Origin: Leptobrachium leishanense
Lineage: Eukaryota > Chordata > Amphibia > Anura > Megophryidae
NCBI GenBank assembly: GCA_009667805.1
Contig: CM019064.1
Location: forward strand, 272,533,662 to 272,597,661
Length of the DNA: 64,000 nucleotides
Direction: 5' to 3'
In this document: positions 39,052 through 51,175 of the stretch, piece by piece
Numbering within the stretch: the first letter of the stretch is position 1
How the letters are laid out: every line of letters begins with the position of its first letter
The notes under the pieces: model-generated
Told to the model about the DNA's origin: nothing
Seen by the model: only the letters and a program-made list of their open reading frames with translations
Database searches by the model: none
Translations under genes and position numbers: made by a program

Positions 39052-39648
39052 AAAGGGATACTCTAGGCAACATGACCACCTAAGCTTTTTTAGGTGGTCA
39101 TGATGCCCTGAGTATGCCCTTGTCTGTCCCCCCTTTCCCATCGCTCAGCAGATCAGCTAAAAAAAGCTGAAAAGAGCTGAGAGACGCGGAGGACTTTACT
39201 CCGCCCTCCCAGCTGTCAGTCAACAGAGCGGGATTCATATTTCCCGCTTCTGCCGACTATTGCCGAGCAGGAGACGTCATTGCGCTTTCAGCGCAATGAC
39301 GTCTCCAACTCGCCGCAGTAGCTGGCGGCAGCGGCTGAGGATTAGTGTTGTGCGCTTCCTCTTGCGCGCAACACTAATCTAAGAAGATGGAGCCATTAGG
39401 AAGCCTGCTGATTGGCTGGCTTACGTTATAGGCGTGCATGCGCGCTTCTCACGTAAACCATTAGCCAAGTGAAAGTTAGAAGGACGGGAGCGTAAGAGGA
39501 GGGAGGCGAGTATATTTAAAAAAAAAAAAAAAAAAAACACACGGATTTTAGGGTAAGTATTACAGTAAAAAAATCCCTATTTATTGAGGGAATAGGTATA
39601 GTGTAATGAAAAAAAACAGGGGGGGGGGTTGATTAGAGTGTTCCTTTA
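39052..39648. mobile_element. MITE with AAAGGGATACTCTAG / AGAGTGTTCCTTT ends
   Basis: Imperfect inverted ends, an internal hairpin AGGTGGTCATGATG near 39100, an inverted GACGTCATTGCGC/GCGCAATGACGTC pair at 39272-39304, and a poly-A run. About 600 bp, non-coding. Confidence 0.6.
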
Positions 39649-41153
39649 AGCAATGACGTACAACACTGTTATTAGTGACACATTCATGGCTCAAGTAGGG
39701 ATTGATTTTTCTCAATATTTATTTTGACCATGGCATCACACAAAGATCTTTGTTTTAGCCCAAACAAGGTCTTCTGACATTAAACGCAAGACTGCAGTCC
39801 TGGCAGGTGCAAAACGCTGGCTCTTGAGCGATACATTCTTACTCCTAGAAAGTTGGATACATTCTGGAAAGACATCACTGTGCTCCCTAGAGGTTTCCAT
39901 CTATAGCTGTATATTGAGATCTATGTATTAAACCAGTAATCTCCATGGCACTTTGTAGATACATTTATATTTGTGCTAGGTTTTCTTAGCAACACTTCTT
40001 TTTCCAGTTACATTGTATTCCAGGCCATACTGGAACTACTTTCCTCCACTGCACTAATTCACCAACAAGCTGAAGGAGTCCGGAATAGTCACATCTACTG
40101 GAGTGATCATTCCTCCTCAAAGACCTGAAAATTAACCCATTTTTGCTTAGAAATGCAGGTATAAAAAGGCGTCAGGCAATATTTTGAGAATTTTGGTCTT
40201 TCCAATACTTAAATTAGGTTGTGTGCCTACCTCAACATTTCCAGCATGTTGCCACCACACACCTTTTAAACCACACATATGTGTTGATGTTCAACCTGGA
40301 AGGAAACAAGTCCTTGGCAGGAATGGGTAGTGGTTGTATATAGCCAGTTAAACTGAATATTTGGGCAATCGTCACAAAAAAACGAGCAACGTCATGTGTT
40401 TCGATGGCTTCCTTTATTTTAAGTTGGTAATAGCCCACCAATAAGGATTAAACTTAACTCTGTAGCTACATAGAACCCTGGAGAAAATCATACATGCCTA
40501 ACAATTCATTTACAAGATATCAGACTATGTACACTGTATGGACAGGGGATATGTACCATGGAGAGTTTTGAACAGCTTATTACAGAGGATGGACACGTAT
40601 TCTGAATTGGTTATTGCAAATCATTGCTTTGTTGCATTTATCAAGTATTTGTCTATTTCGGCTTATTAGTTTTTCCCACTAGCTATAGGAGTGTTAGTTA
40701 TTATACAGGAAGATGAAGACCTATTTTGGTGGAGATTCCTTCTTGGGGAAAAATAAAACCAAACACCAAGATGCCTTGGAACAGAGACATTAGTAGTTAC
40801 TAATGCATGCGGACACCTGTTGGGTCCCTGCTGTTAAGGCATATTGCGAATAGGAATATTTTGATGGAAGCCAGATATGTTGCAAAGCCTGGAATGCCCA
40901 CAAATATTGCTGAAGAAAAAAAATAAAATAAAGTTCAGATGTAGAGGGGCTGCCCTGAAAAGAGGCATATGGCTTCTACAAGATAGTATATTAGAAATCT
41001 GGCAAGCCATAGGGTTTGCAAGAATGTTAATTTTCATGTTTGTCACTTTTCTACAGGATTACCACTTCCCGGCTTTGTTATGTAGGCTTCATGGCTTCTT
41101 CATGTGCCCGTAAATTTAGGAAGGAGCTATGTGCGCTGGAAAATTCAGGGTGT
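39649..41153 (-). other. rab9a: probable rab9a 3' UTR and downstream region
   Basis: Sequence with few recognisable repeats following the rab9a stop codon. AATAAA on the minus strand occurs at several points (for example near 39719 and 40416), so the 3' end cannot be fixed. No other coding region recognised. Confidence 0.4.
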
Positions 41154-41759
41154 TCAGCAACAAGATGAACTGGGCTTGGGCTTTCGATTCAGATTAACCA
41201 TATCTGTGTGAATCAACTGATCCGTTCGGTCCTCAATGGCCAGGACCCTCCTAACTGCATCTTCAAAGGCTGCAGGGACATTAGTGGCATCTTTAGCACT
41301 AGTTTCAAAGTAAGGGTGGTTTCCATTGTTTCTGCACCAAGCCTGGGCCTCTTCCTCAGACACCTGCCTCTCCAGGATGTCGATTTTGTTGCCCAAGACT
41401 ACAAATGGGAAACTGTCTGGATCCTTGACGTCAGCATAGTAGATAAATTCTTTTTTCCAGTTGTTTAGGTTCTGGAAACTCTGAGAATCATCCACGCTGA
41501 ATGTAAGTAGACAACAGTCAGAGCCCCTGTAGAAAGGGGTCCTCAGGCTCCTGAAGCGCTCCTGGCCTGCGGTATCCCAGATCTGCATCGTGACAGAATG
41601 GTTGTCCACTTCCAGCTCCTTGTTCAGGAACTCGACCCCTATCGTGTGGAATAACTGAGTGTCAAACTTGTTTGTGACATATCTGTTCATGAGGGAGCTC
41701 TTCCCAACCCCTCCATCTCCAAGCAGGATAACTTTAAGCAATGAAGACTTGGCAGTCAT
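41154..41759 (-). CDS. rab9a: rab9a (small GTPase Rab9A), complete coding exon
   Basis: Rab9A is a late-endosome GTPase that directs retrograde transport of mannose 6-phosphate receptors to the trans-Golgi network. The 201-codon frame starts at ATG 41759 (MTAKSSLLKV) and ends at TGA 41156-41154. All GTP-binding motifs are present: GDGGVGKS (P-loop), HTIGVEF (switch I threonine), WDTAGQE, NKID and ETSAK. The C-terminus SSSCC supplies two prenylated cysteines. An acceptor TTTGTCTTTCAG puts the exon start at 41813, so the coding region is one exon with upstream non-coding exons, as in mammals. The frame is open further upstream, but that part is 5' UTR and intron. The trappc2 neighbour favours rab9a over rab9b. 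Confidence 0.95.
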   Translation of the reverse strand: MTAKSSLLKVILLGDGGVGKSSLMNRYVTNKFDTQLFHTIGVEFLNKELEVDNHSVTMQIWDTAGQERFRSLRTPFYRGSDCCLLTFSVDDSQSFQNLNNWKKEFIYYADVKDPDSFPFVVLGNKIDILERQVSEEEAQAWCRNNGNHPYFETSAKDATNVPAAFEDAVRRVLAIEDRTDQLIHTDMVNLNRKPKPSSSCC

Positions 41760-41813
41760 TGTGATTAAATAAAAATGAAAAAGAAAAAAAAGTTGAGTAT
41801 TCAAATGAGAATT
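41760..41813 (-). other. rab9a: rab9a 5' UTR within the coding exon
   Basis: From the acceptor CAG (41816-41814) to the ATG. A pyrimidine-rich tract is included. Confidence 0.6.
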
Positions 41814-42986
41814 CTGAAAGACAAATGTTAAAACAATGGATTTAATGTGTGTGCAAGTTAGCAAAGTACCTAGAGAGATATACTAGAATAAGCAAAGCCC
41901 TCAAACCTTGCTAGCCTAGGTTACTTCAAGTTTGACACTCTAAAAAAGGGACAGACACACACTCTCCCCGTTTTTGGCTTAGAGTGTCTTTAACAGACCT
42001 TCTCTCATGATACACTCTTCCAGGATGAATTGCTTGATGTAGGAAGCATCTGCCAAGGCTCAGATGATCTGCATGTCTGACTAGCACAATGTGAAGCACC
42101 AGATCAATTTCTATTAAGTGAAGCACATTAAAATCCTGGAAGGCTGTCTAGCAGAACCTGATTGACAGGGCAGCAGACAGCCCTTTGATTTGAAATGCCG
42201 CCTCCACCCCAGGGTTAGCCAAGGATGTGGGTACTCTGCACATCAACTACTAAATTAAACACATTAATGGCGGCTAGTGTCCCTGTTAGTCCAGATTGGG
42301 AGTTTTTAACCCATTTAACTGGCATTCAAATTTTTGGTATCCTGTATTATGGATATAAGGGACATTATATACAAGACCCCTACTACCACCACAGTGCAGC
42401 CGAATGAAGAAGGAAGAAAAAAAAAACAATTAAAAAAAAAAAAGTCTTCTTGACCAATTTCTATACGCACCTTAATTCTTCACTTTCCAGCATCACTTAT
42501 CTAGAGGAAACAGACAAGTAGACAGACAAGTATAAGTTAAGTGTTTCACAGTAATTTTACAGATACAGTATTCCAACAAGAAGTTTAAAGCCCAGGGTGA
42601 TCAGTGGCAACATGGCCCATCCCGAATAGAGCTCATTGGCTGCTCTGTGGGAAGAACTTCCAAGAACATTATCTGCATGAAATGGGGGATTAAGATCTGG
42701 GGTTTACATCCTCAGAGCAGTAATGACATTGCCAGATTAGGGGTTTAAAATTGCAGTACATTCTGAAAGCAATGCTACACCTTACATTTCGCTCCCTCTC
42801 AAATCGAGCAGACATAGATTTTGTGTACTACATGCATAATGTCAATGTAGGGACACACGCGCCTTGTGCATTATTTATTTATAGGATTTTACCAGGAAGG
42901 ATGCATTGAGATTTCTCTTGTTTTCAAGTATGTCCTGGGTTCAAGAACATTAAAATGTTACATGTCAGTTGCCTCCCTAACCCTGC
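41814..42986. other. presumed rab9a intron, no gene seen
   Basis: Non-coding. A repeat fragment near 42866-42950 (TTTACCAGGAAGGATGCATT, then GAGATTTCTCTTG) recurs at 58035-58100. No upstream rab9a exon could be recognised. Confidence 0.4.
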
Positions 42987-42987
42987 A

Positions 42988-43060
42988 ACTAGGGATGCAC
43001 CGATACAAGTATCGGTGCCGATACTGCCATTTGCACGAGTACTTAGTACTAATAATGAGG
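42988..43060. mobile_element. fragment of the TAGGGATGCACCGATAC hAT family
   Basis: Begins TAGGGATGCACCGATAC and continues with GTATCGGTGCCGATACTG; truncated relative of the element at 50148-50985. Confidence 0.65.
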
Positions 43061-43174
43061 TCTGTTTTTCTTTGTAAGAAAATAATTCAGCTGCTTGCGT
43101 TCAGCAGTCTGTGTGCGTTCAGCAATTTAAAAAATGGCTTTTTGGTTTGCTGCAATTGAAAATTATAAATGGTT

Positions 43175-43750
43175 TAACCCCTTCGCTGCTGAGCCATTTC
43201 ACCGCTGTGTGCGGAGCTAATTTAGGCTAGGGTCAGACGAAAGCAGTTTTAACGTGCGTTTAGACGCACAAAATCACGGCCGTGCTAGCAGCAAATGACT
43301 TCCAATGCCGGGGAACACACGAAGTACGGCCGCACGAAAGTTCGTCCGCGCAACGCAAGTGGCAAACGAACGCATTTTTTCTAGAACGTCAAACCGCTAG
43401 TACGGACGTACAGAGTGCGCTGCGTCCGCTAGAGGCGTGTGTGCGTGATTGGGAGACGTCAGACGCGGCTAATGTCCGGCTAACATAACGTCCAGACACA
43501 AAAAGTGTTTTATTGATGATCCGTACAAAATCACGGACGAGAAGGCGCATCGTATGACCGCTATCGCGTATTCCGTGAAAAAATGCGTCCATTCGTTCGA
43601 ACGCACTTTTTCACAGACAACGCGAAAATGCGTTCGTCTGACCCTAGCCTTATACTGCTTTTGCTCATCATGTTTAAACGCGATTTGAAGCCACATTTTA
43701 TTATATGACCCAGACATATTATATATCGTTCTTTCTGGCAGACACAGCAG
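43175..43750. repeat. GAGCTCATT-type repeat interrupted by MITE copy 3
   Basis: Left half TTAACCCCTTCGCTGCTGAG, right half TTTTGCTCATCATGTTTAAA and CGATTTGAAG. The halves are separated by a GGGTCAGAC-family MITE at 43222-43652. Confidence 0.75.
43222..43652. mobile_element. MITE family GGGTCAGAC, copy 3
   Basis: Ends TTAGGCTAGGGTCAGACGAA and GTCTGACCCTAGCCTTA. It contains TTATTGATGATCCGTACAAA, also seen in copies 1 and 2. Confidence 0.85.
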
Positions 43751-44663
43751 ATTAATATATAGTTTTTATATGTATACGTCATGTCCTGCCTGTATATTAT
43801 AGCGTTTTTTTTTCTTTCCACATTCTATCATACAATTTTTTGCGTCAATATTTTCTATGGGGTGCGCTTGTTAAAAAAAAATAATAATTAGAATTTGGGA
43901 CTGTTGCATTTTTGGGGGGGGGGGAATTACATGAGTTTTAGCAAACGCACCCCATAGGAAAAAAATCATTAGTGCGGCATCATTGTTCACATTATAATTG
44001 AAATGTGAACAATATTGCTGCATTAACAAAAAAAAAAAAAAAAAAACACTCTCTTTTCTTTACTTTAAACATGGTTATGTTTGGTATCATTCGAAAGGCC
44101 ATGCTCAGGCGCCAGATCGCAGTCCGGCATTTAAGGGGTTAAAGCCAGGCACCGCTTTGTAGGGCAGACACTGCCCTTCAAAGCGATGCCTGGCTTTTGG
44201 TTGTAGACTCTCCCGATCTGGAGGGAGAGGGATCCGAACAGATCCCCCCTCCCTTCAGGCGATCTCCCGGCTTATGCCGGGGTGGGGGTCACCTGGAAAC
44301 GGCATTGCGCACGACGCAATGACTTCATTACGGCGGAAGGGTCTATAAAAGCGGCGTCTGACTTCAAGGAAGTCAGAACGCCGCGGGACCCGGGCCAGAG
44401 AGGTGAGTATCGAAAAATCGATCCGAAACAAAATTAGCAATGAAATTCCGAAAACAAAATTTTAAAACGAAAAAGAAACTAAACTAAATTTTTAGCCGTG
44501 CACATCTAGATTTTACCCCAACCTAGAACCCTTTTCCAACCCTGCTATTAAGATAAATGGCTGGTGCTGCTATTCAGACATTGACCGACCAACAAAGTTT
44601 GTGGCAATCAGCTTGGACAACAGTCTGAGGTTAGGTACAGCAATGCACATCTAGTGCAGTGTT
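43751..44663. other. repeat-derived, no gene seen
   Basis: AT-rich and homopolymer tracts, then a CCAGGCA/TGCCTGG inverted pair near 44144-44193 and a GC-rich block to 44400. Probably decayed transposon DNA. Confidence 0.4.
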
Positions 44664-45115
44664 TAAGGCTGGGGTCAGACGAGTGTAGTGTTCACGTCCG
44701 TGATTGCGCCTAAAAGTACGTCCGTGATAGCATGACAGGAAGCCCATCGGAGCCTGTTACACAAAGTACGTCCGCACTGAACTGCGGACGCACCACGGCC
44801 GCGGCAAACGGACGCAAGGCAGGCAAGAACGTACAACCACTAGAACAGCCGCACAAAGTGCGCTGCGTCCGCAACGTCCGCATAGCTTTGTGTGTGAGTG
44901 ATGGAACGTGGTCAGACGGACTGCATTTATACGTCCAGCATTTTTCACGGACAAAATGGTTTTGCTTTTTAATTTATTTTCCCTCCTACAACCGTCAAAA
45001 TATACATCAGTGAAAAAAACTGACTGTGTGGCCACTACTGTGTCTTCCGTACTGACGTACGTCCGTGTGCACGGACGTACAGTCCGTAGAAATCACGCTC
45101 GTCTGACCCTAGCCT
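44664..45115. mobile_element. MITE family GGGTCAGAC, copy 4
   Basis: Ends TAAGGCTGGGGTCAGACGAG and CGTCTGACCCTAGCCTAA. The interior diverges from the other copies but has the same CG-rich style. Confidence 0.8.
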
Positions 45116-45659
45116 AATTTCCAGTGCATCTATGTTTGTATAGACCAAAATCAATTAAGCAAAGTGCTGCCCACTGACAAGATCTGCTTTAGGAGTGGAA
45201 CATCTGAGGAGACCCCAGCACAAGAATAGAGCTGAGCGTCAAAGAATACTTTAAGTGGGGAGACAGATCTATTGTGGTGGAGCGTTCCCAGACGCTCAAA
45301 TGGATTCTACAGCCATTATCTCACCAACTGAAAATCATAACACAAATAAGTGGAATTTTATCTTGCATGAAATATTTACACGAGCGGGGTAACGAGATAT
45401 TAAGAGTTCAATGTAATCTGACACCATGTAATTGTTTTATGGGTGGCTCAAACAGCTACATAGCCTTCAAAATGTTACGCAAGGCTTCTTGCACCAAGAC
45501 ACAGAATGAGCCATGATTGCTTCAAATATACATGGATTGGGGAGTGAACACATTTCTAGACACTTAAGTGATGGGGGGGGGGTCAAGAATAATCAGTTCT
45601 AGCTGTATTTGAGAGGAAAACTGCAAATCGTTAGATATTACAGTCCATTACAACGGAGA

Positions 45660-46130
45660 AGACACAGCATATATATTGTTACATAACCCTGGTGATTCCT
45701 ATGGAATCCCAAATGAATTAAAGGAAATTAGAGTTTTAGGAAACATGCCTTTTTATGTTGAGCACATCCCATCTCAGCATAATACCACTTCCACGGAACA
45801 AAATGGTATTGGGATCTCCTCTTTGAAAAGGACATGGCATTACCTCCAGCAAGATGGCACAACTTGTCACACATCACATGCATTAATGGCAACGACTCAG
45901 AAGTCGTGTTTTTTTTTATTAAATAGGACAGTGCCATTTCCAAGAATCTGGCCACGCCAATCTTACCAGCCCTGACTTCTTTTTGTGTGGCTATCTAAAA
46001 GGAATGAGTATATGGTAACATGCCCTGCATGCCCGATACCTACCTAGTGGATAACATTAGGTAAGAGATTCAAAACATTGATGCAATATTGCAAAAGAGA
46101 AATATGCACAAGTACCCTAACGCGATGCTA
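45660..46130 (+). pseudogene. mariner-like transposase C-terminal fragment
   Basis: WHYLQQDGTTCHTSHALM (from about 45835) matches the QQDGA..H catalytic block of mariner-type transposases. A frame change leads to WPRQSYQP and LLFVWLSKRNEY, relics of the WPPRS...DYFLWGYLK block. The N-terminal part is missing and the frames are broken. Confidence 0.65.
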
Positions 46131-47697
46131 AAGTAACACATGCTCTCACTTTAAATTATACATGTATAAAAGATCATGCAAACGTCATTTTAACGGAGAG
46201 TTCTATTCCATCACTCAACTACAGTTACATTAAGCTCCGAGGCAAAATCAAGAAAAAAAAATATGAAGAAAAAGTGGGTTCACTCACAACCAACACAAAG
46301 GGAAAACATGAAGATACATTTAGCATTGGGAAGTGAGCTTCAAAGCACAGATGACACTCCAAGTTTAATTATGCACAAGAAGCGGTTTCGCGCACTATTT
46401 CCTACCAGGGCGGCTGCGTAAACTAGAAGCATCCAGCCCACTTGTATAAAACATAATAAAAAAAAGGTTGTTATTTGCACCTCCCTCTATGGTTCCATAC
46501 GAAACAAAAGAGACCATTAAAGTGTTAATCCCAGCAGCCACGTCACTCGATTTAATGTACACTTTTGTATTGGTCACTTGTGGAACATGTTTAGAGCTGA
46601 TGATAACTCAATCATGGAAATCTGATTAAACTGCTAACAATCACGCCTCTCGCTGAGATGGAGTACATGGTTTAAATGGTGTAGATTGGAAAGAGGATTT
46701 AGAGACCATTGTTTTTTGCTAGTGGAAGAACCTTTCCTGTGTGAGCCCAGACATGCTCAAGGTTTGAGAATATTAAACATCCTTACTGAGCTGTTCATTA
46801 ATATTTTTAGTGGGGCAAATGCAGCTTTATGGGTATGTCTTACATTGAAGAGGTTCAGGTAATTCCAAAGTGTGATAACAGACTCCTACCATAGCTTGTA
46901 GTTCAGCAAGTCTCTGCTCGAGTCTCAGATGTTTGGCTCATGGTTCCCGATACCGTGTGCATATCAGCCTCACCCTAATATGGAGAAATTAAATGGCAGG
47001 CACACAGCAACCCCAATCACTAGCTGTCAGTGAGGGCACACTCCTCCAGCCACATCAAGCAATGGGAACATGCCTATTAGCCACACAGGAAGACAGTAAT
47101 TATGATGATTTTTTTTCCATTGAGGCATAAAACGTTAAAAAAAAATAACAGGTTCACAATGGATTTCTTCCTCCATACACCCTACAACTCCTTAACACTG
47201 TGTGGTCCCCTATTCAAGAACCAGTAACACCCGTAATACTTTCATAAAAGGACATCACTATCTTGGTTATATAAGCAATTGGAGAGAACCAATTTTTACC
47301 TGTCACAAGATTTTTATAGGCCAGCTTTTTTACAGAGACAGACATGACAACTCCAAAAAGGTAAGCATGACATATGCCATTTAACCCCTCCAGTACGTAG
47401 CACTTTTCATAGAATAAAAAAAATTAAAGTAACATTTGACACATGGATGTAAAAAAAAGTGTAAAAGGACGGATTTGCATACATACAATGTAGGGAGACA
47501 AAACTAGGTAATGCTGTCAGAAAAAGAACAAATGCCCACTTTATCACTGGTGCCCGCTGGATGCTAAGGTGCCAAAGTAGGCAATTGTTTTTTTTGAGCG
47601 CATTACCTAGCTCAAGATCTAGTTTTGTCTCCCTACCTACTCATTCTTTCCTATGGCCGCAGACCCATGAAGGCCCGCTTCCCTTTCTTGAGACCAT
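46131..47697. other. no gene seen
   Basis: Non-coding DNA without a recognised gene. TTTTGTCTCCCTAC words near 47490 (reverse) and 47620 hint at a small inverted repeat. Confidence 0.4.
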
Positions 47698-48538
47698 CAG
47701 GGTTATTCAAAGAGATCCGAATGGCTGGAGAAAGGTAACCGAATGCTGAAAATCAGCGTTCGGTTACCTTTCTTGGCCATTCGGCTATCCAAAGAGCAGG
47801 CAATTCACCAAATCCTGGCGAATTGCCTGCACATACGGTGCCTGTTCGAGGGCAGTGAAATCCCCATGAAATTCCCAAAATGCTCTGCCATTCGGTGGTT
47901 TAATTCGGCAAGTTTGTTCAGGCAAATCCCATAGGCTTCAATGTTAAAAATATTCCCGTTTTAAGTCAATATCTAACAAACCGTTCATTATAAAATTCTG
48001 CAGTAAAGAGTCTCTTTATAGATTTAGGAGATTTTAAGCATTTTTCTGGATTTTATTTTTTTTAAAAAAAAAAAATATGGACTTTAACTTAATAAAAAGG
48101 GCTGTTACATAAAAAATAAGTTATCATTCCCTGGACCTCATATGTAAATTTCAGACATTTTCGCTTAGTAGTTTCTTTGCAAACAGTGTTTCACTTTTCA
48201 AACATTCAAGCAAACAGTTTTCCTAATTTATTCACTTCACTGTCTACAGTGTCGGATTTTTTCAGGCGGCTGCGCTGCGTGTGATCGGCTCCTGTTCAGG
48301 TTTTTCCGGTGTTTTCGGTGGGTTAATCCAGATGTTTTTGCGGGTTTTCGGCGTGCATTCGCCGGGTTTTGCGGTTAGTTTTCGTCAGGTTTGCGGCAGC
48401 CTTTCCCTACAATTCGAGGACCCTGTGGTGCTTGCTGAATACACCGCAGAGTCGCCAAAATGGGATCGGCAAAACGAACCGAAGAGAACGAAAAGTCACC
48501 GACCGTGCGGTGACTTTGATTTTCTTTGAAATACCCTG
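47698..48538. mobile_element. CAGGGTTATTC-family DNA element, copy 2
   Basis: Ends CAGGGTTATTCAAAGAGATC and TTCTTTGAAATACCCTG. Left subterminal hairpin near 47731-47773. Same internal order as copies 1 and 3. Non-coding. Confidence 0.8.
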
Positions 48539-48554
48539 CATGTGTTTTTACCAT

Positions 48555-48690
48555 TAAGGCTGGGGTCAGATGAGCGTTTGAGAGTGGAAGGAACGTCCGT
48601 GAGAGTGAACATCCTTTCCACTCTGATGCCCGCCTGGCCACCTCACTGAGTGCAGTTAGTGCGCTCAGCGTTGCAAGACTTGATCCTCCT
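48555..48690. mobile_element. truncated GGTGCACAC-related MITE
   Basis: TAAGGCTGGGGTCAGATGAG then GAGTGGAAGGAACGTCCGTG and GATCCTCCTATGG. No right end found. Confidence 0.55.
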
Positions 48691-49116
48691 ATGGAAAAAA
48701 AGAAAAAAAATTACATTGAAACCTATGGTATTATGTTTAATGCGGTCAAACTGAAGCACCGAAAATCAGGGCATTTCGCCTAAACTTCAGTGTTCTGTGG
48801 ATAGACGAACAATTACTTCTCTATGGGTCAAGATTTCTGCTGCCAAAGGTTATTTAAATGCACCGTATTTCGCCATCCATTCGCTTGTATTTGGTGAATT
48901 GACAGTTTAGTTAATAGATGAATTGGCTCAAAATTGCACTGAAGGGTGAAATTCACTGTTCGGTGCAATTCGGAGGTTAGTGAATAACCCCTTTAGGGTG
49001 TTCGCAAAAGACAGTTGATGTTTGCCACAATTGTAAATGCCAGTGTTTCACAAAATAAGGATCCAAACAGTGGCAGGAGCAGCTTCACTGAGTTTTCTCC
49101 TACAGCTATTTGGATT

Positions 49117-49523
49117 TAAGGCTGGGGTCAGACGAACGCAGTGTGAACGTGCGTTTAGCCGCACTTTATTACGGCCGTGGCAGCAGCAAATGACGTCCAA
49201 CATACAAAGTACAGCCGCACGAAAGTTCAGCTGCGCAACGCAAGCGGCAAACGAACGCATTTTTTCGAGAACGTAGAACCGCTAGTACTGACGCAGAGTA
49301 CGCTGCGTCGGCATAGCGGCGTGTGTGTGTGATTAGGAGACGTCAGACGCTGACATGTACGGCCCACATCATGTCCAATTGTTTTTCATAGCTCCGTCAA
49401 AAATCACAGCTGTAATTCCACACCGTGACACGGTCACGTCTTCCGTCAAAAAAGTGCATCCATGCGTCTGGACGCACTTTTTGACGGAAGACGCAAAAAA
49501 TGCGTTAGTCTGACCCTAGCCTA
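49117..49523. mobile_element. MITE family GGGTCAGAC, copy 5
   Basis: Ends TAAGGCTGGGGTCAGACGAA and AGTCTGACCCTAGCCTA. Right half contains a GACGCACTTTTTGACGGAAG-type hairpin. Confidence 0.85.
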
Positions 49524-50147
49524 AAAGGTGAAATGTCTGCTTTTGCAACTTCAGCAAATGCCAGCGCTCTTTGACCAACTCTGAGAAACTTTAAAAGCTG
49601 TAAATAAAGGAAATCTTAAAGACGCAAAGACAAATGAGTGAGGTATGATATATTTGGAGATATATATTTGGGTCGATTTTGAATACTCGGCGTGGCCATC
49701 TGTGTGCTTGATATTTCTTCCATTGAGTTTTATGTGAGCATTAACATGCATTGAACCTATATATTATACATTAGTGACAGCTCATTATGGTGGCCTGTAG
49801 GTCTCTGAACTACGTCTTGAACTAGGCTTTGTCAGCTTGTAAGGGGATAGATATATATAGATATATATATATATAATATTTTAGTTTTAAACAGTACGTA
49901 TCATTTAGCCCAAACGGCTCCAGGAAGCAAGTGTTTTAACCTCTATAATGGGGTTACAAACATCAACACACACACACACAATATGACCTATAGGGGATAT
50001 GTGGGGGGGGGGGCGATTTAGAAAAGAGCAAAGTATCTTATTTTACAAAGTGATTCCTAACAACATAGTTTAGAAAATAAATTCTGCCCCTCCAATCTGC
50101 AGCCCTAGGCCCAGGCAAAGACTCTCTCCTGCTTTAGCCATTTTGTG

Positions 50148-50985
50148 TAGGGATGCACCGATACCACTTTAAGACCGAGTACCGATACTTTTGTTCAAGT
50201 ACTCACCGATACCAAGTACCGATACTTTTATTTTATGTCATGTGACGCTTTCCAATAAGAACAGACCTCCTATAAAGCCCCCAGGTCTCATGGATATCCT
50301 GCCCCCCCAGCTCATGGATATCCTGCCCCCCCCCCAGCTCATGGATAATTGCCCCCCAGCCCCCCGCACTCTCCGCTCATACTTACCTTCCTTCAGCGAC
50401 GCCGGGAAAGTCTTCGCGCGCGCGCTCCTTGGAAGGTCCCCAGCCGCGACCACGTGGGACCATGTGATCGCGGCTGGGGTCCTTCCAACGAGCGCACGCG
50501 TGGAAACGTTCCCGGCGTCGCTGAAGGAAGGTAAGTATGAGCGGAGAGCAGCTGCAGGGCCTGTCTGAATGCTCTATCTGCATTCGGACAGGCCCTGCAG
50601 CTGCTCACTTTGTTTATACTTACCTTCCTTCAGCGACGCCGGGAAAGTTTCCGCGCGTGCGCTCATTGGAAGGACCCCAGCCGCGATCACATGGTCCCAC
50701 GTGGTCGCGGCTGGGGACCTTCCAAGGAGCGCGCAAAGACTTTCCCGGCGTCGCTGAAGGAAGGCAAGTATAAACACAGTGAGGAGAGCAGCTGCAGGGC
50801 CTGTCTGAATGCCGATAGAGCATTCAGACAGCCGCCGCAGCCCCTCGAATACCGGCAAGCCGGCTCAATGCCGGCTTCCGGTATCGGAAAAAAATATCGG
50901 GGGTACTGCAGGAGTACCAAGTACTCCTGCAGTACCCGGTATCGGCACCGATATCGATACTAGTATCAGTATCGGTGCAACCCTA
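50148..50985. mobile_element. nonautonomous hAT element with nested palindromes
   Basis: Ends TAGGGATGCACCGATAC and GTATCGGTGCAACCCTA, with 8-bp duplications ATTTTGTG at 50140-50147 and 50986-50993. The interior has two large palindromes (about 50378-50545 and 50610-50775), themselves roughly inverted copies of each other, plus an inverted GCAGGGCCTGTCTGAATGC pair. No transposase. Each palindrome is bordered by splice-site-like sequence (CTTCCTTCAG and GAAGGAAGGTAAGTAT). Confidence 0.9.
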
Positions 50986-51175
50986 ATTTTGTGGACGTAA
51001 AAAAAAATTTTTATTCAGATAAAACATTGCATTACATCTAATCTAATGCATGTGTCAGCAACCTTGGCCATTTTGGAACTGCATTTCCCAAGATCCTCTG
51101 CTAAGCTAGTGGGTGACCAAGCATCATGGTTTATTTAGTTCCAGAAAATCTGGAGGGCAAAGGTTGCTGACTCCC

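Noticed and set aside
41760..41864. N-terminal extension of rab9a
   Set aside because: The upstream in-frame stretch contains a clear splice acceptor, and the family starts at the ATG at 41759.
33381..45035. Similar small peptides encoded in several MITE copies
   Set aside because: They are shadows of the same CG-rich repeat. Frames differ between copies and there is no common start.
50191..50963. Overlapping open frames on both strands in the hAT element
   Set aside because: They mirror one another because the DNA is palindromic, and match no transposase.
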